The position numbers and the translations under genes were made by a program. From Pseudomonadota bacterium (GTDB taxonomy: Bacteria > Pseudomonadota > Gammaproteobacteria > Burkholderiales > Burkholderiaceae_C), in contig JAEZEB010000195.1 of assembly GCA_023438115.1 (NCBI GenBank), positions 1-24,597 on the forward strand: a DNA stretch of 24,597 nt. Direction: 5' to 3'. The notes under the pieces are model-generated. The model saw only the letters and a list, made by a program, of their open reading frames with translations, searched no databases and was not told the origin of the DNA. This document shows positions 1 to 9,984 of the stretch, piece after piece (positions within the stretch are counted from its first letter, which is position 1; each line of letters opens with the position of its first letter).

Positions 1-527
1 CGGCCGGGCTGCCCGTGGTGCCCGTGCCCGGCGTGAGCAGCGTCACTGCGGTCCTCAGCGCCACCGGCGGCGTGGGCGACGACGGCGGCTTCGTGTTCGC
101 GGGCTTCCTGCCGGCCAAGGGCGGGGAGCGGCAGCAGGCGGTGGAAGCGCTGCGGCAGGAAGCGCGCGCCGTGGTGCTGCTCGAGGCGCCGCACCGCATC
201 GCCGCGCTGGCCGACACGCTGGCGTCCCTGGAGGACCGCGGCCTCACGGTCGGGCGCGAGCTCACCAAGCAGTTCGAGGAGCTCGCCTCGCTGCGCTGCG
301 CGGACTTCCCCGCCTGGCTGAAGGCGGAGCCCTCGCGCTCGCGCGGCGAGTTCGCGCTGGTGCTGCATGCGCAGCTGCAGGAGCGCGACGATGCGCAGGC
401 GCAGCGCGTTCTGGAGCTGCTGCTCGCCGAGCTGCCCGTGAAGACCGCAGTGAAGCTGGCCGCCGAAATCACCGGCGGCTCGCGCAACGAGCTCTACGAA
501 GCGGCGCTGCGGCTCAAGGCGGACTAG
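1..527 (+). CDS. rsmI: RsmI, 16S rRNA (cytidine-1402-2'-O)-methyltransferase, C-terminal part
   Basis: The 5' end lies outside the window; the frame is open from base 3 and ends in TAG at 525-527, giving about 174 residues of a family that is usually about 280-290 long. Visible family landmarks are AGLPVVPVPGVSSVTAVLSA (tetrapyrrole-methylase fold, SAM site region), the FAGFLPAKGGER segment, LEAPHRIAALADTL and GRELTKQFEEL. The family transfers a methyl group from SAM to the 2'-O of C1402 in the ribosomal decoding centre, in the cytoplasm. The C-terminal tail (about residues 130-174) is the usual small helical extension. The gene converges on priA, and a large imperfect palindrome fills the gap. 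The identification is firm; only the missing N-terminus limits it. Confidence 0.93.
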   Translation, partial: AGLPVVPVPGVSSVTAVLSATGGVGDDGGFVFAGFLPAKGGERQQAVEALRQEARAVVLLEAPHRIAALADTLASLEDRGLTVGRELTKQFEELASLRCADFPAWLKAEPSRSRGEFALVLHAQLQERDDAQAQRVLELLLAELPVKTAVKLAAEITGGSRNELYEAALRLKAD

Positions 528-530
528 GAA

Positions 531-651
531 GGGAGCGGACAGCCGGAAAGCCGGACGCGAAGGTCGCAAAGGAATTCCTTGATGGATATTCTTTGCGACT
601 TTCGCGTGACCTTCGCGACCTTTGCGTCCGGCTGTCGGCTGTCCGGCTCCC
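531..651. repeat. Long imperfect inverted repeat between convergent rsmI and priA
   Basis: The left arm (531-579) and right arm (about 588-651) are largely reverse complements: GGGAG(C)CGGACAGCCG, then AGCCGGACGC (549-558) against GCGTCCGGCT (624-633), then AAGGTCGCAAAGG against its complement. The right arm also holds a run of near-copies of one unit (TTTGCGACT, TTCGCGTGACC, TTCGCGACC, TTTGCGTCC) at 592-629. It fills the whole gap between two convergent genes, so a bidirectional transcription stop is a natural role. It may also be a member of a dispersed intergenic repeat family, which is an inference. Confidence 0.7.
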
Positions 652-659
652 CCGCTGCG

Positions 660-2705
<2,046 letters not shown>

Positions 2706-3061
2706 GCGCAGGCCCGCTTAAGCTCGACGCTTAACCCCCGATCTCGAAAACCCGGGTAAGTCGTTGATTCCAGAGCGTTTTGCACGGAAGGTCGCCGTCT
2801 TGTGGATAACTTTGTTGATACAGCGCCTGCCACGCGCCCCAAGCCCCGAAAAATCAAGGGCTTGCCGAGGCTGGGCGGAAAAAGTGCATGCACATCAACC
2901 CTAGCAAAATCAACGACTTACGCGCGCTACGCTTTTTGGAGCGGGCCGCGCCGCGCGAACGCGGCTTCGCTGCTCCGCAACACGGTTTCTGTGCACAAGT
3001 CAAGCCGCAAGGCGGAGGATTCGACCCCCGCCGTCAGCTAGGGAAGCTCCCGATGTGCGTC
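2706..3061. promoter_or_regulatory. hemE-priA intergenic region with nested dyads and a DnaA-box match
   Basis: This is the only stretch over 300 bp without a gene. It holds a perfect 14-bp inverted repeat (2756-2769 and 2908-2921, starting GTAAGTCGTTGATT). A second pair, GTTGAT at 2814-2819 and ATCAAC at 2894-2899, is nested inside it. TGTGGATAA at 2801-2809 exactly matches the complement of the DnaA consensus TTATNCACA. A 7-bp hairpin CAAGCCC/GGGCTTG sits at 2840-2846/2858-2864. The priA promoter must lie here, because priA starts at 2705 reading leftward. No convincing ORF or RNA gene was seen. Function beyond promoter is unknown. Confidence 0.6.
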
Positions 3062-4177
3062 TCATCCGCCGGTGGCTGGCTGCCTCAGCCGTGCCGAGTA
3101 TTCATGCACGGCCTCGACCAGCGCCCGCACGTTGTCAGGCGGCGTGTGCTGGCTGATGCCGTGCCCGAGGTTGAAGATGTGCGTGGGCCCGGTGCCGGCG
3201 CCGGCGTGCGGCGTGCCGAAATCGTCCAGCACCCGGCGCGCCGCTTCGGCCACCTGTTCCGGTGAGGCGAAGAGAACGGCCGGATCCAGGTTGCCCTGCA
3301 CGGCCTTGCTGCCGCCGACCAGGGCGCGGGCGCGCCCGAGGTTGACCGTCCAGTCCACGCCCAGCACGTCGCAATCGAGGCGCTCCATCTCCTGCAGCCA
3401 CAGGCCGCCGCCCTTGGTGAAGACGATGCGCGGGATGGTGCTGCCGTCGGGCCCGGTTCGCTTGAGCTGGGCCAGCACGTCGGCCGTGTAGCGCAGGCTG
3501 AATTCCTGGAAGATGCCGTCGGCCAGGGCGCCGCCCCAGCTGTCGAACACCATCACGGCCTGCGCGCCGGCGTCGATCTGCGCATTGAGGTAGGCCGCGA
3601 CGGACTGGGCGTTGATGGACAGGATGCGGTGGACCAGGTCCGGCCGGCGGTACAGCATGCTCTTGACGCCGCGCCAGTCGTCCCCGGAGCCGCTGCCCTC
3701 GACCATGTAGCAGGCGAGCGTCCAGGGACTGCCGGAAAAACCGATCAGGGGCACGCGGCCGTGGAGCGCCTTGCGGATGGAGGTGACGGCGTCGAAGACG
3801 TAGCGCAGCTTCTCCAGGTCGGGCACCTGCAGCGCGGCGACCGCCTGCTCGTCGCGCAGGGGCCGGGCGAAGCGCGGGCCTTCGCCCTCGGCAAAGCTCA
3901 GGCCCAGGCCCATCGCGTCGGGCACCGTGAGGATGTCGGAGAACAGGATGGCGGCGTCGAGCGGAAAGCGTTCCAGCGGCTGCAGCGTGACCTCGGTGGC
4001 GTACTGCACGTTGGTGGCCAGGCCCATGAAGCTGCCGGCGCGGGCGCGCGTGGCCTTGTATTCGGGCAGGTAGCGGCCGGCCTGGCGCATCAGCCACAGC
4101 GGCGTGTAAGGCGTCGCCTGCCGCAGGCAGGCACGCAGGAAGGTGTCGTTGGAGAGCGGCGGGAACATTCCCGCCAT
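3062..4177 (-). CDS. hemE: HemE, uroporphyrinogen decarboxylase
   Basis: This enzyme decarboxylates the four acetate side chains of uroporphyrinogen III to give coproporphyrinogen III in heme synthesis, in the cytoplasm. The 371-aa protein matches the usual length (about 355-370). Signature motifs are RQAGRYLPEYKA (31-42), which holds substrate-binding arginines, FSDILTVPDAMGLG (79-92) with the catalytic Asp at 81, and the C-terminal FNLGHGISQHTPPDNV with the conserved His. The frame stays open far upstream, but homology begins at MAGMFPPLSNDTFLRA. ATG 4177 was chosen over the internal ATG at 4168, whose putative ribosome site would be too close. It is divergent from the TPR-methyltransferase across 38 bp. 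Confidence 0.96.
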   Translation of the reverse strand: MAGMFPPLSNDTFLRACLRQATPYTPLWLMRQAGRYLPEYKATRARAGSFMGLATNVQYATEVTLQPLERFPLDAAILFSDILTVPDAMGLGLSFAEGEGPRFARPLRDEQAVAALQVPDLEKLRYVFDAVTSIRKALHGRVPLIGFSGSPWTLACYMVEGSGSGDDWRGVKSMLYRRPDLVHRILSINAQSVAAYLNAQIDAGAQAVMVFDSWGGALADGIFQEFSLRYTADVLAQLKRTGPDGSTIPRIVFTKGGGLWLQEMERLDCDVLGVDWTVNLGRARALVGGSKAVQGNLDPAVLFASPEQVAEAARRVLDDFGTPHAGAGTGPTHIFNLGHGISQHTPPDNVRALVEAVHEYSARLRQPATGG

Positions 4178-4215
4178 TGTCGCAGGCCCTATGATCGCCG
4201 CTCTGGCGGAGGACC

Positions 4216-5304
4216 ATGGACAGCCATTTCGAAGCCGCGCGCACGCTGTTCCAGGAAGGCGTGGTGCACTACCAGGCCGGCCGGCTGGCGCCGGCGGAGC
4301 AGAAGTTCGCCGCGGCGCTTGCCCTGGTGCCCGGCCGGCCTTCGGTCCTGACCAACCTGGGCGCCGTGCGCCTGAAGCTGGGTCGCACCGAGGAGGCGCT
4401 GGCGGTGCTGGAAGAAGCGCTGGCGGCGGAGCCGGGCAACGCGGAAGCGCTGGGGCATTGCGCAACCGCCTTGGCGGAACTGGGACGCATGCGCGAAGCC
4501 GAAGCCCTGTTCGAGCGCGCCCTGGCCGCGGACGACCGCTCGCCCGCCCTGTGGATGCTGCGCGGCACCGTGCTGCGCGAGACGGGCCAGGCCGAGGAGG
4601 CCGCCACCTGCTTTCGCGAGGCGCTGGCGCGCGGGGGCGACGCCGAGCTCCTGCGCTACTACCTCGCCTCGGTGGAAGGCTCGCAGGCGCCGGTGCATCC
4701 GCCGCGCCGCTACGTCGAGGCGCTCTTCGATCGCTATGCCGGCGACTTCGACCGGCACTTGCAGGCGCTGCGCTACGACGCGCCGCAGGTCCTGGTGCGC
4801 CGCCTGGCCGCATCGGGGCGCAAGTGGCAGCACGCGCTGGACCTGGGCTGCGGCACCGGCGTGTGCGGGCCGCTGCTGCGGCCGCTGGCCGCGCGGTTGA
4901 CGGGCGTGGACCTGTCGGCGGCGATGGTGCAGCGCGCCGCGCGCCTCGGTGTCTATGACGAGGTCCGGCAGGCCGAGGCGGTGGAATTCCTGGCCGGTGC
5001 GATGGAGGCCTTCGACCTCGTCGTGGCGGCCGACGTGTTCATCTACGTGGGGGCGCTGGACGAGGTGTTCGCTGCGCTGGCGCAGCGCATGCCGGCCGGG
5101 GGCAGCTTCTGCTTCACGGTGGAGGATGGTGGCAGCCAGGAGTTGGTGCTGCGGTCCAGCCTGCGGTATGCGCATTCGGATGGGTACGTGCGCGCGCAGG
5201 CGGGGAAGCATGGCTTCGCCGTCGTGCACGCGGAGCGCCGGGCGCTGCGGCAGGAGCAGCGGGAGGCGGTGGCGGGGTTGTTCTACTGGATGGAGAAGGC
5301 GTAG
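4216..5304 (+). CDS. TPR-repeat SAM-dependent methyltransferase
   Basis: The 362-aa protein has two parts. Residues 1-145 are tetratricopeptide helices in about four units (for example AGRLAPAEQKFAAALALVPG at 21-40 and GRTEEALAVLEEALAAEPGN at 56-75). Residues 170-300 form a class I methyltransferase: FDRYAGDFDRHL at 171-182, motif I LDLGCGTGVCGPLL at 208-221, an acidic residue at 232 ending the second strand (TGVDLS), and motif IV-like FDLVVAADVFIYVG at 266-279. A GGAGGA ribosome site lies just before ATG 4216. The target is unknown; TPRs suggest a protein partner or protein substrate. It is divergent from hemE and convergent with metY. Confidence 0.88.
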   Translation: MDSHFEAARTLFQEGVVHYQAGRLAPAEQKFAAALALVPGRPSVLTNLGAVRLKLGRTEEALAVLEEALAAEPGNAEALGHCATALAELGRMREAEALFERALAADDRSPALWMLRGTVLRETGQAEEAATCFREALARGGDAELLRYYLASVEGSQAPVHPPRRYVEALFDRYAGDFDRHLQALRYDAPQVLVRRLAASGRKWQHALDLGCGTGVCGPLLRPLAARLTGVDLSAAMVQRAARLGVYDEVRQAEAVEFLAGAMEAFDLVVAADVFIYVGALDEVFAALAQRMPAGGSFCFTVEDGGSQELVLRSSLRYAHSDGYVRAQAGKHGFAVVHAERRALRQEQREAVAGLFYWMEKA

Positions 5305-5313
5305 CGGGTGCGC

Positions 5314-5338
5314 GTCGGGGTTCCTGCGTCACCCCGAC
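5314..5338. terminator. Hairpin between convergent methyltransferase and metY genes
   Basis: GTCGGGGT (5314-5321) pairs perfectly with ACCCCGAC (5331-5338) around a 9-nt loop. It sits 9 bp after the methyltransferase stop and 26 bp before the metY stop on the other strand. There is no clear T-tract on either side, so intrinsic termination is only a candidate role. Confidence 0.45.
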
Positions 5339-5364
5339 CTACGAAAACCTGCGGGATCCGTGCT

Positions 5365-6690
5365 TCAGGAGACCGCCTGGCGCAGCGCCTGGTCCAGGTC
5401 CCAGAGGATGTCCTCGACATCCTCGATGCCCACCGAGAGCCGGATCATGTCCGGGCGCACGCCGGCGCGCGCGAGTTCTTCCTCGTCCAGTTGCCGGTGC
5501 GTGGTGGAGGCCGGATGGATCACCAGCGTCTTGGCGTCGCCGATGTTGGCGAGGTGGCTGAGGAACTCGCAGGCATCGATGAAGCGCTCGCCGGCCTTCG
5601 CGGCGTCGTCGGCGCGGATGCCGAAGGTGAGGATGCCCGAGGCGCCCGGCGCGCCGTCGATCGCGCGGAACTGCTTCTTTGCCAGCGCGTGGTGCGGCGA
5701 GCTTTCCAGTCCCGGGTAGTTCACCCAGCCCACCAGCGGATGGTCCGCGAGGAACTGCGCCACGCGCAGCGCGTTGCGGCAGTGCGCCTGCATGCGCAGG
5801 TGCAGCGTTTCTATGCCTTGCAGGATCAGCCAGGCGTTCAGCGGCGAGAGCGTGCCGCCGAAGGTGCGGTTGACCTCCATGCGCGCCTTCATGGTGTAGC
5901 CGAAGTCGCCGAAGGTCTCGTAGAACTTCACGCCGTGGTAGGCGCGGCTGGGCTCCAGCATCTCGGGGAATTTCTCCTTCGCCAGGCCGCTGCCCCAGTC
6001 GAACTTGCCCGACTCCACGATGACGCCTGCCATGGTGGTGCCGTGCCCGCCCAGGTACTTGGTCGCGCTGTGCACCACGATGTCGGCGCCGAAGGCGAAG
6101 GGGTTGCACAGGTAGGGGCTCGCCACCGTGTTGTCGATGATGAGCGGCAGGCCGTGCTCGTGCGCGATGCGCGCGACGGCCTCGATGTCGAACACGTTGA
6201 CCAGCGGATTGCCCAGCGTCTCGCCGTACACCGCGCGCGTGGTCGGCCGGATCGCGCGGCGGAAGTTCTCCGGGTCTTCCGGATCGACGAAGGCGGTTTC
6301 TATGCCCAGGCGGCCGAAGCCGATGCCCAGCTGGCCCACCGTGCCGCCATACAGTGTGGAAGCGGCGACGATGTGGTCGCCGGCCTTGAGGATCGCGAGC
6401 AGCGCCGTCATCTGCGCCGCCATGCCGGTGGCGCAGGCCAGGGCCGCGCGGCCGCCTTCGAGCGAGGCGACGCGCTCTTCCAGCACCGCCACGGTGGGAT
6501 TGCTGATGCGGCTGTAGACGTTGCCGAAGGTCTGCAGGTTGAACAGGCTGGCCGCGTGTTCGGCGGAGTCGAACACGAAGCTGGTGGTCTGGTGGATGGG
6601 CGTGGCTCGCGCGCCGGTCACCGGGTCGGGAATAGCGCCGGCATGGATGGCGCGGGTGCCGAAGCCGTAGTCGCGGTCCTGGTCGGCCAT
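5365..6690 (-). CDS. metY: O-acetylhomoserine sulfhydrylase (aminocarboxypropyltransferase), PLP enzyme
   Basis: The family makes homocysteine from O-acetylhomoserine and sulfide, for direct sulfhydrylation in methionine synthesis. The 441-aa length fits the MetY group (about 420-445) rather than the shorter MetB/MetC enzymes. Visible sites are YSRISNPTV (59-67), the phosphate-binding SxxxA region near GGRAALACATGMAAQ (79-93), the pyridine-N-binding Asp in LIIDNTVASPYL (183-194), and the PLP lysine K211 in VVHSATKYLGGHGTT. It lies 4 bp downstream of the CoA-binding protein gene, so the two are almost certainly cotranscribed. Specificity toward O-acetyl rather than O-succinyl homoserine is inferred from the family. 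Confidence 0.93.
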   Translation of the reverse strand: MADQDRDYGFGTRAIHAGAIPDPVTGARATPIHQTTSFVFDSAEHAASLFNLQTFGNVYSRISNPTVAVLEERVASLEGGRAALACATGMAAQMTALLAILKAGDHIVAASTLYGGTVGQLGIGFGRLGIETAFVDPEDPENFRRAIRPTTRAVYGETLGNPLVNVFDIEAVARIAHEHGLPLIIDNTVASPYLCNPFAFGADIVVHSATKYLGGHGTTMAGVIVESGKFDWGSGLAKEKFPEMLEPSRAYHGVKFYETFGDFGYTMKARMEVNRTFGGTLSPLNAWLILQGIETLHLRMQAHCRNALRVAQFLADHPLVGWVNYPGLESSPHHALAKKQFRAIDGAPGASGILTFGIRADDAAKAGERFIDACEFLSHLANIGDAKTLVIHPASTTHRQLDEEELARAGVRPDMIRLSVGIEDVEDILWDLDQALRQAVS

Positions 6691-6694
6691 CGTG

Positions 6695-7174
6695 TCAGTA
6701 GAACAGTTGCTGCGGACGGCGGGCCGAGATCACGCGGGTGTTCACGCCGGCCCAGTTCAGGCCGCCGAAGAGGCGGGCATGCTCGATCTTCACGCAGCGG
6801 TCCATCACGACGTCCAGGCCCGCGGCGCGCGCCTTCGCGGCGGCTTCCTCGCTCACCACGCCGATCTGCATCCACAGGCACTTCGCGCCGATGGCGATCG
6901 CTTCGTCGGCCAGCGGCGGGATGTCGGCGCTGCGGCGGAAGCAGTCCACCATGTCGATCTTCTCGCCGGCCTCGGCCGCTGCGGTGACGCTGGGATGGCA
7001 GCGCTCGCCCAGGATCTCCGTGGCCGAAGGATTGATCGGCACGATGCGGTAGCCGTGCTCCTGCATGTACTTGGCCGCGAAGAAGCTGGGGCGGTGCCAT
7101 TGCGGCGACAGCCCCACGACCGCCAGCGTGCGGCAGCTGCCGAGGATGCGGCGCAGCGCGTGGATGGTGCTCAC
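6695..7174 (-). CDS. CoA-binding protein (YccU-like Rossmann domain)
   Basis: The 159-aa single-domain protein resembles the CoA-binding domain of succinyl-CoA synthetase alpha subunits. The nucleotide-binding region is LAVVGLSPQWHRPSFFAAKYM (17-37), followed by the IVPINPSATEILGERCHPSV segment (44-63), KIDMVDCFRRSADIPPLADEAI, and a C-terminal MDRCVKIEHARL. The start is GTG at 7172-7174, which overlaps the redoxin stop as GTGA and implies translational coupling. The frame itself stays open thousands of bases upstream, but that stretch is a shadow of dsbD and alaX. The exact role is unknown for the family; neighbouring metY may hint at sulfur or acyl metabolism, which is inference. Confidence 0.9.
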   Translation of the reverse strand: MSTIHALRRILGSCRTLAVVGLSPQWHRPSFFAAKYMQEHGYRIVPINPSATEILGERCHPSVTAAAEAGEKIDMVDCFRRSADIPPLADEAIAIGAKCLWMQIGVVSEEAAAKARAAGLDVVMDRCVKIEHARLFGGLNWAGVNTRVISARRPQQLFY

Positions 7175-7785
7175 GAGGCCGCGCCCTTGTACTTGATGGA
7201 GCAGCCGTAGGGGCGGGTGACCGCCATTGCGACCGGACGGCCCGCGACGAGGTCCGCCACCGCCTGCTTCACGTGGTTGGTGGCCTTGGGGATGTCGGCG
7301 GGATTGGCCGAGGGGATGCTGTCGATGCCGCCGACGTAGGCCAGGCGCCCCTTCGCATCGATGATGTACATGTGGGGCGTGGTGCGCGCGCCGTAGGCGC
7401 GGCCGGTGGTGCCTTCCTCGTCCATCAGCGTGGCGGTGGGCTGCACCTTGCGCTCCTTCTGCCACGCGGCGAGCTTGGCCGGTTCCAGGTAGTCGCCGCT
7501 GTCCTTCTCGGTGGAGTTGATCGACAGCCACACGGCGCCGCGGGAGGTCGCATCCTGCTGCGTCGCGGCCATGTTGCCGCTGTCGTAGTGCTTGCGCACG
7601 TAGGGGCAGCCCGGGTTGGTCCACTCCAGCACGACGGGCTTGCCGCGGAAATCGGACAGCCTGACGGTCTTGCCGGCCGCATCGCGCAGCGCGAAGTCCG
7701 GGGCTTCCTGGCCGACGGCGGGAACGGCTTGCGCGGCGGCGGCGAGCAGCAGGGCGGGCAGGGCCCACAAGGCACGGCGGTTCAT
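7171..7785 (-). CDS. Periplasmic thioredoxin-like/redoxin protein
   Basis: The 204-aa protein starts with a Sec signal peptide (MNRRALWALPALLLAAAAQA, likely cut after residue 20). A peroxiredoxin/AhpC-TSA-type thioredoxin fold follows (GQEAPDFALRDAAGKTVRLSDFRGKPVVLEW). The potential active cysteine is C60 in TNPGCPYVRKHY; there is no CxxC, and the only other cysteine is C195 near the C-terminus. RTTPHMYIIDAKGRLAYVGGIDS (134-156) is the usual cis-proline region. A strong AGGAGG ribosome site overlaps the dsbD stop codon just upstream. Being immediately downstream of dsbD suggests that it receives electrons from DsbD, which is inference. Confidence 0.88.
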   Translation of the reverse strand: MNRRALWALPALLLAAAAQAVPAVGQEAPDFALRDAAGKTVRLSDFRGKPVVLEWTNPGCPYVRKHYDSGNMAATQQDATSRGAVWLSINSTEKDSGDYLEPAKLAAWQKERKVQPTATLMDEEGTTGRAYGARTTPHMYIIDAKGRLAYVGGIDSIPSANPADIPKATNHVKQAVADLVAGRPVAMAVTRPYGCSIKYKGAAS

Positions 7786-7794
7786 GGTGGCCTC

Positions 7795-9942
7795 CTAGAG
7801 CGGGGACGACAGGGCGGCGCGCACTTCCTCGATGCCGAGGATTTCCGAAAGCACCACCGGCGCGCGCCCGGGCCGGTAGACCACGTACACCGGAACGCCG
7901 TTGCGCCCGAGCCGGGCCAGCGCCGCGGTGATGTCGGGGTCGCGCCGGGTCCAGTCGGCACGCAGCAGGGTATAGCGGCCCGCGTCGAAGGCGTCGAGCA
8001 CTTCGCGATGCGCCAGCGTGGTCTTCTTGTTGTACTGGCAGGTCACGCACCAGGCCGCGGTGAAGTCGACGAACACCGGCTGGCCGGCGGCCAGCAGTTC
8101 GTCCACGCGCCCCGGTGCCCACGCCTGCCAGCGGGCGTCCGCGGAAGCGACCGTCCGCGTGTCCGCCATGCGGGTGATGGCGCCGCCCGCGGTCCAGGCG
8201 AGCGCCGCGAAGCCCGCGAGGGCGATGGAGGCCAGCGCGATGCGCGCGCGGCCGCGCAGCGTGAGCGCCCACACGACCATGCTCAGTGCCACCAGCAGCG
8301 CGAGCAGTGCCCCGGCGCCATCGATGCCGCTTTGCTGTCCCAGCACCCACACCAGCCACGCGACCGTGGCGAACATGGGAAAGGCCATCAGGCGGCGGAA
8401 GGTGTCCATCCACGCGCCGGGCCGCGGCAGCCAGCCGGCGACGGCGGGGATCCAGCTCGCCGCCAGGTAGGGCAGGGCCATGCCCACGCCCAGCACGGCG
8501 AAGATCGCCAGCGCTTCCCAGGCCGGCAGGCTGATGGCCAGCCCCAGGGAGGCGCCCATGAAGGGAGCCGTGCAAGGCGAAGCGACGGCCACGGCGAGCA
8601 CGCCGGTGAGGAAGCTGTCGAGGACGGGATGCCGCGCCTGCAGCGTGGCGACGCGGCTGGGGAGCAGCGAGCCGAATTCGAACACACCCGCGAAGTTGAG
8701 CGCGATCAGCGTGAACAGCGCGGCGAGGCTCGCCACCACCGCGGGCGACTGCAGCTGGAAGCCCCAGCCCAGTTGCTCGCCGGCGGCACGCAGCGCCAGC
8801 ATCACGCCGCCGAGCGCCGCGAAGGACACCACCACGCCCGCGGTGTACGCCAGGCCGCCGATGCGCTGGCTGCGACGGTCTTCCGCATGGCGCGTGAAGC
8901 CCACGACCTTGATGGCCAGCACGGGGAAGACGCAAGGCATCAGGTTGAGGATCAGCCCGCCGATCAGGGCGCCCAGCAGGGCCGCGGCGAGACCGATGGA
9001 CGAGGAGGCGGGCGGCGGAGCGGGCGCGGCCGCGTTTTCGCTCAGCGCCTGCGCCAGTGCCGGCGACACCGTCGCCGCGGCGGCCACCTGCGGCCAGCCG
9101 CCCACCACGCGCAGCTCCGTGCGCCAGCCGTCGCCGCCGTGGCCCAGCACCACCGGCATCGTGTCGGGGCTGGCGCTGCGGTGTGCCGAGATCGGGATGC
9201 GCGCGGTCCAGGCGGCGCCGTTCCAGTCCTGCGTCCAGGCGGCGCCGTTGTCGATCACTTCCGGCGTCTCGGGATAGAAGGCCAGCGTCTTGCCGCGCAG
9301 CGCGACCGGCAGGCCTTGCACGGTCACGGCGATGGCGTCGCCGTCGACGCGCAGCGTGCTCTCCGGGAGGATGCCGGTGGGGCCGACCACCGCCCTGGGC
9401 TGGCGCGCGAAGGCTTCCTCGAAGGCCGCGCCGTGCAGGGCGGTGGTGCTGCGCAGCGGCAGCTTCAGCGTGAACTCGCCCTGCTCGGGGATGCACTCCT
9501 TCTTGCACACCAGCCAGTTGGCATTCAGCTTGACCTCGAGCGCGTTCGACAGCGGCGAGGGCCGGAAGTCCTGCGTGATCGTGAGCGGCACCGGCAGCAG
9601 CACGGTGTCCTCGTAGCCGTAGTTGGCGAGGTTGCCGATCGGGATCTTCTTCGGCACCGGCCAGGCGATGTCGCCGGCCACCACGCCCGGCGGCAGCGTC
9701 CACGCGAGTTCGGTGGGCAGGCCGGAATCGCCGGAGTTCTTCCAGTAGGTGTGCCACTCGGGCTGGTGCGCCAGCTGCAGGCCCACCCACACGGGCTTGC
9801 CGGGTTCCACGCCTTCGGGCGCGTGCGCCAGCAGCTCGGCGCGCACGCGCTCGGTGACGACGGTGCTCTGGCCCTGCGCGAACGCTGTCCAGGGCAGGAG
9901 GGCCAGCGTCAGCCAGGCGGCGAGGAGGCGCAGGAAGGTCAT
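7795..9942 (-). CDS. dsbD: DsbD/ScsB-like protein-disulfide reductase
   Basis: This inner-membrane protein moves electrons from cytoplasmic thioredoxin to periplasmic thiol proteins. The 715-aa product has a signal peptide (1-22), a periplasmic N-terminal domain of the ScsB type (WHTYWKNSGDSGLP at 63-76; C146 and C150 in LVCKKECIPEQGE), and a hydrophobic core of about eight membrane helices (315-585). The core cysteines are C337 in NLMPCVFPVLAIK and C457 in ASPCTAPFMG. A C-terminal thioredoxin domain carries CVTC (632-635) in DFTAAWCVTCQYNKK. ATG 9942 was chosen because it directly precedes the signal peptide; open frame upstream is antisense or alternate-frame noise. The redoxin gene follows after 9 bp. 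Confidence 0.93.
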   Translation of the reverse strand: MTFLRLLAAWLTLALLPWTAFAQGQSTVVTERVRAELLAHAPEGVEPGKPVWVGLQLAHQPEWHTYWKNSGDSGLPTELAWTLPPGVVAGDIAWPVPKKIPIGNLANYGYEDTVLLPVPLTITQDFRPSPLSNALEVKLNANWLVCKKECIPEQGEFTLKLPLRSTTALHGAAFEEAFARQPRAVVGPTGILPESTLRVDGDAIAVTVQGLPVALRGKTLAFYPETPEVIDNGAAWTQDWNGAAWTARIPISAHRSASPDTMPVVLGHGGDGWRTELRVVGGWPQVAAAATVSPALAQALSENAAAPAPPPASSSIGLAAALLGALIGGLILNLMPCVFPVLAIKVVGFTRHAEDRRSQRIGGLAYTAGVVVSFAALGGVMLALRAAGEQLGWGFQLQSPAVVASLAALFTLIALNFAGVFEFGSLLPSRVATLQARHPVLDSFLTGVLAVAVASPCTAPFMGASLGLAISLPAWEALAIFAVLGVGMALPYLAASWIPAVAGWLPRPGAWMDTFRRLMAFPMFATVAWLVWVLGQQSGIDGAGALLALLVALSMVVWALTLRGRARIALASIALAGFAALAWTAGGAITRMADTRTVASADARWQAWAPGRVDELLAAGQPVFVDFTAAWCVTCQYNKKTTLAHREVLDAFDAGRYTLLRADWTRRDPDITAALARLGRNGVPVYVVYRPGRAPVVLSEILGIEEVRAALSSPL

Positions 9943-9958
9943 CGCAGGAGTGGAGCTC

Positions 9959-9984
9959 AGCGGGCGGGCCAAGTTCCGCCCGCT
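9959..9984 (-). terminator. Hairpin at the alaX stop, before dsbD
   Basis: AGCGGGCGG (9959-9967) and CCGCCCGCT (9976-9984) form a perfect 9-bp stem with an 8-nt loop, overlapping the first base of the alaX TGA. It may attenuate transcription from alaX into dsbD or stabilise the mRNA end. There is no T-tract, so termination is uncertain. Confidence 0.45.

Noticed and set aside
2706..3061. Chromosomal origin by analogy with hemE-linked origin of Caulobacter
   Set aside because: Only one consensus DnaA box and no strong AT-rich unwinding region were seen, and betaproteobacterial origins normally lie by dnaA.
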